Shown here: piece by piece, positions 49,464 through 56,788 of the stretch
Position numbering within the stretch: position 1 is the stretch's first letter
How the letters are laid out: each line of letters begins with the position of its first letter
Source: Clostridium sp.
Lineage (GTDB): Bacteria > Cyanobacteriota > Vampirovibrionia > Gastranaerophilales > Gastranaerophilaceae
Direction of reading: 5' to 3'
Assembly (NCBI GenBank): GCA_018362895.1
Contig: JAHALR010000001.1
Location: 124,001 to 188,000, forward strand
DNA: 64,000 bases
Notes under the pieces: generated by a model
Seen by the model: only the letters and a program-made list of their open reading frames with translations
What the model was told of the DNA's origin: nothing
Database searches by the model: none
Translations under genes and position numbers: made by a program

Positions 49464-50384
49464 TTACAAATTTTTTTCATCAATTGCTTTGATTATCTCT
49501 AAAAATATATTGTTGTATGGTGTTGGTATATTGTGTTTTTTACCTAATTCGCTTACATAGCCAGCAAAAATATCGACTTCTGTCTGTCTTTTAGCATCAA
49601 CATCCTGAAGCATAGATGTCCTGGTATCCGGAAGCATAGTTTTTATTACATTTAACACTTCAGGAATCATTTTTTCAGTATTCTTAACCCCCTCTGCTTT
49701 TGCAACTTCAACAGTTTCTTGCATAAGCTTAACAGCTAGTTGATTTACTGATTTAACATTCTGAAAGTCACCATAAGAAGCATTCAAAACTGCTGAAGCC
49801 TGATTATAACCTACATTAACAAGAAACTTCCACCAGCGAGAATATTCCATATCCAAAGGAATCTCATAATTTATATTAACCTTTTCAAAAAAATCTTTTA
49901 ATAATATGACATTTTTTGAGTAGACACCATTATTCTTTTCACCGAAAACAGTTTTATATACATCATCATGAATTATGTTTCTATCATTTCTTGTGCTGGT
50001 ATGCCCTATATAATATGAATATAAAATATTAGATTCACCATAAATTTCTGAAAGGACATTTTCGCTTTTTAAACCATTTAAAAGAGAGATAATTATCGTA
50101 TCTTCAGCAACAAAATTCTTAAGATTTTTTACTACACTATCTAGTGCATTGTTTTTTGTTGCAATAATCACCAAATCTGCAATAAAATCCCTTGTTTGCG
50201 GCAAAATATAATCAAATAAATATTCTTCATTGTTAAAAACAAGCGGTTGTTTTTTATATTTTTCTATACGTGTTTTATCAGCAAGAATCTTTAATTCAAT
50301 ATCCTTACTGCGGCTTATTTTTACAGCATAAATAGAACCAATTGCACCTAAACCGCAGATAAGAACTTTTTTAATACTCTTCAT
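49464..50384 (-). CDS. panE: Ketopantoate reductase family protein (PanE/ApbA-like)
   Basis: The N-terminal NADP-binding motif ICGLGAIGSIYAVKI is followed by a long loop. A C-terminal helical domain has YSRWWKFLVNVGYNQASAVLN (family: KxxxN and active-site Lys/Asn) and DAKRQTEVDIFAGYV (family: R.TEID). At 306 residues it is normal. It would reduce 2-dehydropantoate to pantoate for CoA; other 2-keto acid specificity is possible because no other pan gene is near. The gene ends on the base next to the LysR stop. Confidence 0.85.
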   Translation of the reverse strand: MKSIKKVLICGLGAIGSIYAVKISRSKDIELKILADKTRIEKYKKQPLVFNNEEYLFDYILPQTRDFIADLVIIATKNNALDSVVKNLKNFVAEDTIIISLLNGLKSENVLSEIYGESNILYSYYIGHTSTRNDRNIIHDDVYKTVFGEKNNGVYSKNVILLKDFFEKVNINYEIPLDMEYSRWWKFLVNVGYNQASAVLNASYGDFQNVKSVNQLAVKLMQETVEVAKAEGVKNTEKMIPEVLNVIKTMLPDTRTSMLQDVDAKRQTEVDIFAGYVSELGKKHNIPTPYNNIFLEIIKAIDEKNL

Positions 50385-50388
50385 AACT

Positions 50389-51138
50389 TTATTTTATTGT
50401 AAAAGTAGCATTTACAACAGCATTAATTTTCTTATTAATTGCATTTGTATTGTATATGCCATAATCAGAAACATCTGTTGAATTTTCTGCAACAATTTGA
50501 AAAACACCCATTTTAGCCGAGTTCATAACACCGATATGACCACCTGTGCTTTGAACCATGCTTTTTGCTCTTTCTTTAGCATCTTTAGTAGCATCCGCAA
50601 GAATCTGTACTTTCAATTCATCAAGATTTGAAACATAATATTCAACAGTATTTGATGAAAGCTCTACGTTTTTATCCACCAATTTAATTGCATCCTGTGA
50701 GATTTTGGTTAAATTATCAACATCCTTAGAAGAAACTTCAACATTTTGTGACAATCTGTATCCATCTACATCATTAGAGTCATATCCGTTTGACAGTTTC
50801 TTATAAAAGGGATAAGAAGAAACAGGAGTAAATTTTATATCTTCTTCTTTCAAACCGTTTGAAAGAAGAAATTCTTTCACAGATTGTTTATCTGCATTAA
50901 TTTTTGCATAACCTGACTTTAAGTCTTTACTTCTTACCTCATAATAAGCCTTCCACACTGCAAGATCTGATTTAACATTCCTGCTTGCCGACCCGGTAAC
51001 AGACAATGCCTGTTTATTCAATTTTTGATATGAAATAACAGCATGGGACAAAATAAATGTAGATAATACAGCACCCAAAGCTATAATCAGCCCTAACAAA
51101 ACAATCTGATAATCTTTAATCTCTCTGATATCTTTCAT
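50389..51138 (-). CDS. SIMPL domain (DUF541) protein
   Basis: One N-terminal membrane anchor (about 12-36, YQIVLLGLIIALGAVLST) precedes a SIMPL domain. It includes ALSVTGSASRNVKSDLAVWK, YRLSQNVEVSSKDVDNLTK and a C-terminal NAVVNATFTIK strand. These periplasmic proteins are widespread and often stress-associated; the mechanism is unknown. AAGGAG precedes the ATG. It lies 4 bp upstream of the panE-like gene and is likely co-transcribed. Confidence 0.85.
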   Translation of the reverse strand: MKDIREIKDYQIVLLGLIIALGAVLSTFILSHAVISYQKLNKQALSVTGSASRNVKSDLAVWKAYYEVRSKDLKSGYAKINADKQSVKEFLLSNGLKEEDIKFTPVSSYPFYKKLSNGYDSNDVDGYRLSQNVEVSSKDVDNLTKISQDAIKLVDKNVELSSNTVEYYVSNLDELKVQILADATKDAKERAKSMVQSTGGHIGVMNSAKMGVFQIVAENSTDVSDYGIYNTNAINKKINAVVNATFTIK

Positions 51139-51207
51139 ATAATCGCTCCTTTGATATAAACAAAGCTTAGTATAATCTATTTTTTAATTTTTTGCTATCA
51201 TAAATTT

Positions 51208-51549
51208 ATGATTAGACAATTAGCACCGATAATTTTACTAACAATTTCAAACATATTCATGACCTTTGCATGGTATGGTCATTTAAAATATAAAAATACT
51301 GCACTCTGGGCAGTAATCTTAATCAGCTGGGGTATCGCTTTTTTCGAATATTGTTTTCAAGTGCCCGCCAATAGAATTGGGCATGAGTTTTATGATGCAG
51401 CTCATTTAAAAACAATACAGGAGGTAATCACATTAATTGTATTTTGTTTTTTCTCTGTCTTCTATCTAAAAGAAGAGCTAAAATGGAATTATATTGTAGG
51501 CTTCTTATTCATAATATTGGCTGTATTTTTTATATTTAAAAAGTGGTAA
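51208..51549 (+). CDS. DUF486 (DMT-like) small membrane protein
   Basis: The 113-residue protein has four hydrophobic segments and the DUF486 motifs MTFAWYGHLKY, VPANRIGHEFYDAAHLKTIQE and FLKEEL-like FYLKEELKWNYIVGF. DUF486 proteins belong to the drug/metabolite transporter superfamily; the substrate is unknown. TATAAT at 51171-51176 could be its -10. Its stop codon is inside the following terminator stem. Confidence 0.85.
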   Translation: MIRQLAPIILLTISNIFMTFAWYGHLKYKNTALWAVILISWGIAFFEYCFQVPANRIGHEFYDAAHLKTIQEVITLIVFCFFSVFYLKEELKWNYIVGFLFIILAVFFIFKKW

Positions 51550-51576
51550 CCCATTAAGAGTTACCACTTTAATTTG
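51541..51576. terminator. Bidirectional terminator shared by DUF486 and Spy-like genes
   Basis: AAGTGGTAAC (51541-51550) and GTTACCACTT (51560-51569) form a 10-bp stem. A/T tracts flank it. The left arm includes the DUF486 stop codon. Confidence 0.75.
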
Positions 51577-51584
51577 TAAAAAAA

Positions 51585-52193
51585 TTATTTTTTTACGTTA
51601 TCTTTATGACAAGGACAGTTACAATCAGCAGGTTCAGCTGTTTGAGACTGTGGATTGTGACATTTACATCCACATTGAGGAGGGCACATCGGTTTGTCAT
51701 GCTTTGGCGGCATCGGATGTCCAAAAGGATGGCGAGGTCCCATTTTTTCCATTTCTTCTTTCATTTCTTGTTTTATTTTATCCAGTTCAGCTTTTTGTTC
51801 AGAACTAAGAGTTGCTTCAAAATTTTTCATGCTGGCTTCTCTTACAGCTTTTTCTTTTTCAAACAGAGCATCCATTTTGACCTGTTCTTTTTTCATTTGT
51901 TCTCTTATTGGAGCCATTTTTTTCTTTTCGTCAGCCTTAATCTTTTCGAGCTGTGCTTTTTGTGATTCAGTCAAATTCAAACGTTGCTCGAATTCGGCCT
52001 TTTTTTCCTCTCTCATTTTAGCTCTTTCTTCAGGACTCATTGGTTTATGAAAATCCGGTGGAGCTGGTTTTTCACATTGTTTTGAACACGGTGCTTTTGC
52101 AGGGCATACAGCCTCCGCCGGTGAACAAAGCATAGAAGCAGCTGCCAAAACCATAGCTCCTGTGAGCATTGATGTCATAAGTGTTTTTTTCAT
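51585..52193 (-). CDS. Spy/CpxP-like periplasmic protein with Cys/His-rich tail
   Basis: A signal peptide (1-29 of the shorter form, ending at AEA) is followed by a charged helical Spy/CpxP-like part. The LTESQKAQLEKI and SSEQKAELDKI motifs (LTxxQ type) fit periplasmic chaperones. The C-terminal ~45 residues are rich in Cys, His and Pro (HPMPPKHDKPMCPPQCGC, CNCPCHKD), a likely metal-binding tail. I use the ATG at 52193 (AAGGAG 7 nt upstream). It could serve in envelope metal stress. Confidence 0.7.
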   Translation of the reverse strand: MKKTLMTSMLTGAMVLAAASMLCSPAEAVCPAKAPCSKQCEKPAPPDFHKPMSPEERAKMREEKKAEFEQRLNLTESQKAQLEKIKADEKKKMAPIREQMKKEQVKMDALFEKEKAVREASMKNFEATLSSEQKAELDKIKQEMKEEMEKMGPRHPFGHPMPPKHDKPMCPPQCGCKCHNPQSQTAEPADCNCPCHKDNVKK

Positions 52194-52412
52194 ATAAGTC
52201 TCCTTCTTAACCAATTTACGGATTAAACACCGTAAGAATTCTTAACATATTTATAAAAGAAATGATTATATACATTGCTTTGTATACATCAAGTATAATA
52301 ATCTTTTCAGTTGTGTCAATAGCTCTTAAAATGTAAATAACTTTACTTTTATGTAATGTAGAAATTTTAAAAAGTGATAATTAGTGTTATATATACAATA
52401 AATTTTAAAATA

Positions 52413-52426
52413 TACCCAGTTGGGTA
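52413..52426. promoter_or_regulatory. Short inverted repeat before the response regulator gene
   Basis: TACCCA and TGGGTA are inverted around GT, 48 bp upstream of the GTG. It stands out in an AT-rich leader and may be an operator. Confidence 0.3.
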
Positions 52427-52473
52427 GTATGTAGAAAATCGGTCTATCAATATTATTAGTAAGGAGTTAAATT

Positions 52474-53154
52474 GTGAAAAACAAAAACCAAAATCAGGAA
52501 AAAATTTCAATTTACTTTGTAGAAGATTATTTGCTTATAAGAAAATCTCTTGTACATATATTGAATAAAGCCCCTGATATGAAGGTAATACAGGACTTTG
52601 TGAGTGCTGAACAATGCCTCGAAGCCTTAAAAACAAAACCGGTAGATATAGTTATTATGGATTTAGGACTACCGGGAATTAACGGATTGGAAGCAACCCA
52701 AATAATTACCAACAAATATCCGGAAACTAAAGTAATAATATTAACATCTCATGAAAACGAAAATGAAGTTCTCGCAGCAATGGCTATGGGAGCAAAAGCA
52801 TATTGTTTGAAAGATACAGAATCAGAAACAATGTATACAATAATAAGACAGGTTCAAAAAGGTGCACTCTGGATTCATCCTCAGGTTGCCAATTTTGCAT
52901 CAAAAAGAATCCCCAAACCAAACTCAACAGATTTCAACAATCTTTATACTCAAAACATTGACTTTGATCTAACAGACAGAGAACGTGAAGTTTTAAAGCT
53001 GGTTGTTGAAGGAAAATCAAATACAGAAATAGCAGAAGAAATAGTAATAAGCACACATACTGCCAAAGCTCATGTAGGTAACATTTTGTCAAAATTGGCA
53101 GTTACAGATAGAGTACAAGCTGCCGTAAAAGCAGTTAGAAGCGGAATAATCTAA
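52474..53154 (+). CDS. NarL/FixJ-type response regulator
   Basis: The receiver domain has acidic pocket FVEDY and phospho-acceptor Asp63 in VIMDLGLPG, with Thr in ILTSHEN and Lys in YCLKDTE. A LuxR-type HTH follows: LTDREREVLKLVVEGKSNTE and IVISTHTAKAHVGNILSKL. The start is GTG at 52474 with AAGGAG upstream. The sensor kinase begins 18 bp after its stop, so the two form a two-component system. Confidence 0.93.
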   Translation: MKNKNQNQEKISIYFVEDYLLIRKSLVHILNKAPDMKVIQDFVSAEQCLEALKTKPVDIVIMDLGLPGINGLEATQIITNKYPETKVIILTSHENENEVLAAMAMGAKAYCLKDTESETMYTIIRQVQKGALWIHPQVANFASKRIPKPNSTDFNNLYTQNIDFDLTDREREVLKLVVEGKSNTEIAEEIVISTHTAKAHVGNILSKLAVTDRVQAAVKAVRSGII

Positions 53155-53172
53155 AAGCTAAGGATAATACCA

Positions 53173-54849
53173 GTGTTTGAAGTCAGAAATTACAGAAGAC
53201 CATTATTTTACTTTTTAGTTTCATTGTTTATAATATGGCTGATTTTTCTTCCGGAAGTTTCGTTAACGGCTAAAGACGGATTTTTCATAATTCTGTTTGT
53301 GATTGCTGTACATTCTTTCATAGAAAAGAGATGCTTGGTGAACAAAGTATCAAATCAAATGGACAAACATAATGATTTTATGAAAGTTCTTTTGAATAAC
53401 TGCCCTGATTTGATATACAGAAAAGATGCAACACTTAATTATTTAGGTTGCAATGACACTATGCTAAATATGCTTGATATTGATGATTCGGATATGCTAT
53501 ATGGAAAATCAGATTATCATTTCTTTTCAAGAGAAACTGCCAAAAGAATAAGAACATACGAAAAAATAGTAATGCACACAGGCAAAATTGTGTCCTATAA
53601 GATTGAGAAAAAATGTAAAAATGGAGAAATAAAAATCTATGATGTCTTTGTTGCACCAATAAAAGAAAATAATCTAACAACCGGTATTGTCGGAATAATG
53701 AGGGACATAACTCATACTGAAGAACTAAAGCAAAAGATTATGCTTCAAAATGCGCAGCTTAATGCAATGTTGGACAATATACCTTTTATTCTTTATCTAA
53801 AGGATAGTTGCGGTAGGTGTATTAATGTAAACAGGCAACTTGAACTTGTTATTGATTTGCCAAGAGAAAAAATTATAGGAAAAACAGCAAATGAAATTTT
53901 TAAATCAAAATATAAGCTCTTTATTGATAATGAACTCAGAGACTTTGATTATATCCAAAAATATGATGAGCAAATAATCAAAGAGAAAAAAGGACACATT
54001 ATTGAACAGAAAGCCTTATGTTTAACAACAAATCAGGAAGAATGGCTTAAAATAATAAAATCACCTATTTTTGACAGATACAAAAATGTTATAGGTATTA
54101 TCGTAGTTATTGAAAATATTACAAAAGCAAAGGCAATAGAATCGCAAAAAGAAACCTTTGTTGCTACGCTTACTCATGATTTAAAAACACCAACAAATGC
54201 CCAAACCAGAGCTATGAAACTTTTACAAGAAGAAATTCTCGGCAACTTGAATAATGACCAAAAAGAAATGATAGAACAAACACTTAATTCAAATTTATAT
54301 ATGTCCGAACTAATTTCTACAATCTTGACAACCTATAAGTCTGATACAGGTGAAACCGTACTAAACAAAGAATCATTTGATTTTTGTGAATTGGTGCACA
54401 ATACATGTAAAGAAATTTCTAATCTTGCAAGAGAAAAAAGCCAAAAGATAATTTTCCAAACAAATGTTACAAATAAAATTACAGCTGATAAGCTTCAAAT
54501 AAAACGAGTAATAATAAATCTTGTATCTAATGCAATAACATACGGATACAAAAACAGTGATATAAAAATCAAACTGGATGAAGACAAAGATAATATTACA
54601 TTCAATGTAGAAAACCACAGTAACTATATAAAAACAGAAACACTGAAAGAAATCTTTGAAAAATACAAAACTGCACCGTCAGCAAAATTTAATAAGGCAA
54701 GCACAGGACTAGGATTGTATTTGTCAAAACAAATCATAAACTCTCACAAAGGTGAAATTTATGCTGACAGCAGACAAAGTGATGAAGTTTGTATATTCGG
54801 ATTTTCTATACCTAAAGTGCCAAGCGAAACAGAAAAGAGCATTAAATAA
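53173..54849 (+). CDS. PAS-PAS sensor histidine kinase
   Basis: Domains in order are two membrane segments (about 10-45), PAS1 (about 70-180, LIYRKDATLNYLGCN), PAS2 (about 198-320, ILYLKDSCGRCINVN), and HisKA with His335 in ATLTHDLKTPTNA. The HATPase domain has N box VIINLVSNAITYGY and G2 box STGLGLYLSKQII. The usual DxGxG G1 box is replaced by VENHSNYI, so ATP binding may be unusual. The start is GTG with AAGGA upstream. It is coupled to the NarL-type regulator. Confidence 0.88.
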   Translation: MFEVRNYRRPLFYFLVSLFIIWLIFLPEVSLTAKDGFFIILFVIAVHSFIEKRCLVNKVSNQMDKHNDFMKVLLNNCPDLIYRKDATLNYLGCNDTMLNMLDIDDSDMLYGKSDYHFFSRETAKRIRTYEKIVMHTGKIVSYKIEKKCKNGEIKIYDVFVAPIKENNLTTGIVGIMRDITHTEELKQKIMLQNAQLNAMLDNIPFILYLKDSCGRCINVNRQLELVIDLPREKIIGKTANEIFKSKYKLFIDNELRDFDYIQKYDEQIIKEKKGHIIEQKALCLTTNQEEWLKIIKSPIFDRYKNVIGIIVVIENITKAKAIESQKETFVATLTHDLKTPTNAQTRAMKLLQEEILGNLNNDQKEMIEQTLNSNLYMSELISTILTTYKSDTGETVLNKESFDFCELVHNTCKEISNLAREKSQKIIFQTNVTNKITADKLQIKRVIINLVSNAITYGYKNSDIKIKLDEDKDNITFNVENHSNYIKTETLKEIFEKYKTAPSAKFNKASTGLGLYLSKQIINSHKGEIYADSRQSDEVCIFGFSIPKVPSETEKSIK

Positions 54850-55423
54850 TAATTTTTTTTAAAACATCATTAAGGTGTCTGTGGTGTGAATGAATTGTTG
54901 AAAAAACATCTTTAATCACACAATGAGTTTCTTTTTTTGAAGGAAAGATATACCCCTCCCCAGTGGGAATAAAATATAAATCCAAAGGAACACAACCGTT
55001 TTTGTTAGGATAAAAATATATGCAATCCAGTTTTTTTGCGCCAAGGTTTTTATAAAAGTTTATTCGCCTTATTGTATTAGGATTATTTTCATCGGGTTTT
55101 TCTACTTCCAGAAAAATACCATTATAGCCTTTAAAAGTTAAGAGAAGTTGTTTTATTATTTTTCTTCCATAACCATTAGAGTGAAATTGCTTGAAAACTG
55201 CAATATAATCAAGCCAAACAATTCTCTTGTCCTCTGAACGATAAATCATGACATACCCAACACACTTGTTCTCATCAGCTACGAGATAAAGTTCATAGGA
55301 ATTTGATTTAAGCAAACGCTCATAGACCAAAAATTCATTCAATTCACTTTCAGGAAATTGTTCAAGCATATCCTGATATACTGATTGAAATTCATAAACA
55401 TTCGATTTAACTAAATTAACCAT
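54842..55423 (-). CDS. GNAT family N-acetyltransferase
   Basis: The 193-residue GNAT has YLVADENKCVGYVMIY, VWLDYIAVFKQFHSNGYGRKIIKQLL (motif A, Q/R-x-x-G-x-G/A) and IRRINFYKNLGAKKLDCIYF. The substrate is unknown. It overlaps the convergent histidine kinase gene by 8 bp, leaving no room for a terminator between them. Confidence 0.8.
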   Translation of the reverse strand: MVNLVKSNVYEFQSVYQDMLEQFPESELNEFLVYERLLKSNSYELYLVADENKCVGYVMIYRSEDKRIVWLDYIAVFKQFHSNGYGRKIIKQLLLTFKGYNGIFLEVEKPDENNPNTIRRINFYKNLGAKKLDCIYFYPNKNGCVPLDLYFIPTGEGYIFPSKKETHCVIKDVFSTIHSHHRHLNDVLKKIII

Positions 55424-55524
55424 AATTTTTATTTTAACAGACTCTGCCTAAAAGGGGTATTATTAGAAGCAGAAAACTGTATTATAATTTCTCAGAAAAC
55501 AACAAATAAAGAAAAAGAATAAAA

Positions 55525-56316
55525 ATGAAAACAAAACTGCCATCCTTTGATGGAAAATTTTATCCGAAAGACACAATAGAACTTGAATCAAAACTTAAAA
55601 AGCTCTTTAATGAAACACCTCATAAATATACAAACACAACAAGAGCAGTAATCGTACCTCATTCAGGATATATATATTCGGGTCATGTATGTGCAAACAC
55701 ATATCAATATTTTAACAAAAATCTTGATAACATTTTTATCTTTGCACCAGCGCATTATATAGATTTTAAAGGAATTGCATTATCTTCATCAGACAGCTTT
55801 TCTACACCTCTTGGCAAAATATTTATAAACAAAGAAATCAATACAGTAATCGAAAAAATTTTTAATCTAAAGATTTTTGATGCAGCTTTTGAAAAAGAAC
55901 ACGCATTAGAAGTTCAACTGCCATTTATTCAGACACTATTGCCAAATGCAAAGATTATCCCAATAGTTTACAATAATTGTCTGCCTGAGAAACTTCAAGA
56001 AATTATACAAACTTTCTGGTTAAACAAAGAATATGGAACTTGCGGTTTTGTCATATCATCAGATCTAAGCCACTTTTATCCAAGAAACGAAGCAGAAAAA
56101 ATTGACGAATATACAGCAAGGATGATTGAATCAAAAAATACAAAAAATTTTCATCCAGCACAGGCTTGCGGAAGTAAAGGTATAATTGCTTTAACAGAGT
56201 TTGCAAAAGAACATAAGTTTTCTTTAATCAGAGTACAATTAACAAATTCAGCAGAAAGAACAAAAGATGATGCCAGCGTAATAGGCTATGGAGGATGGTT
56301 TCTCGCAGAAGAATAA
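55525..56316 (+). CDS. amrB: AmmeMemoRadiSam system protein B (MEMO1 family)
   Basis: The MEMO1-like fold has VPHSGYIYSGH, FAPAHYIDFKG, EHALEVQLPFIQ, SSDLSHFYP, ACGSKGII and ASVIGYGGW; the His and Cys residues are those of the family's metal/active site. At 263 residues it is normal. The usual partner proteins A and radical SAM are not in this window. TATAAT at 55483-55488 may be its -10. Biochemical role unknown. Confidence 0.88.
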   Translation: MKTKLPSFDGKFYPKDTIELESKLKKLFNETPHKYTNTTRAVIVPHSGYIYSGHVCANTYQYFNKNLDNIFIFAPAHYIDFKGIALSSSDSFSTPLGKIFINKEINTVIEKIFNLKIFDAAFEKEHALEVQLPFIQTLLPNAKIIPIVYNNCLPEKLQEIIQTFWLNKEYGTCGFVISSDLSHFYPRNEAEKIDEYTARMIESKNTKNFHPAQACGSKGIIALTEFAKEHKFSLIRVQLTNSAERTKDDASVIGYGGWFLAEE

Positions 56317-56322
56317 ACATGA

Positions 56323-56328
56323 TATAAT
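56323..56328 (+). promoter_or_regulatory. -10 element directly before a start codon (leaderless transcript)
   Basis: TATAAT ends 8 bp before the ATG at 56337, placing the expected start point at about 56335. No Shine-Dalgarno fits. Confidence 0.45.
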
Positions 56329-56336
56329 TAAAAGAT

Positions 56337-56696
56337 ATGAAAAAGCTTATGTTATTTACAATAATTTTTAATACACTATTTTGCAGCTATGTTTATGCGG
56401 CAAATTCAATGTTTGATGACAGCGGAAATTATTCCGGCAACTGGAAACAAATGACAAACGTCTCAACAGGTTCATCACAAAAATACAGCAACAATTATTC
56501 ATATTCAACATCATCGTGGTACAACAGCCAGAAACAAAGTAACAGAAAAGCAGTATATAGTTCAGGAAACCAAATGGATATAATGCCATTTAGATACAAT
56601 ACTCTTGACTACACAAGAATAAGAAAAGTAAAAGGCGGCTATGGTGATTACAGTGCAAAATGCACAGACATTGGAGATGCCAGTTTCTGTCAGTAG
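56337..56696 (+). CDS. Hypothetical small secreted protein
   Basis: I do not recognise this 119-residue protein. It has a clear signal peptide (1-21, cleavage near YAA) and a Ser/Asn/Tyr-rich mature part without membrane segments. A final KGGYGDYSAKCTDIGDASFC has two Cys that could form a disulfide. It starts 20 bp after amrB and has a TATAAT right upstream, so it may have a separate leaderless transcript. Confidence 0.6.
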   Translation: MKKLMLFTIIFNTLFCSYVYAANSMFDDSGNYSGNWKQMTNVSTGSSQKYSNNYSYSTSSWYNSQKQSNRKAVYSSGNQMDIMPFRYNTLDYTRIRKVKGGYGDYSAKCTDIGDASFCQ

Positions 56697-56788
56697 TTTT
56701 CACTACTTTACAAACTGGTTAATTAACTTTGTTTGTTGTAAAATGTTGTTAAAGATAGAATTTAAGACTAATTGGGGATAAATTAAGC

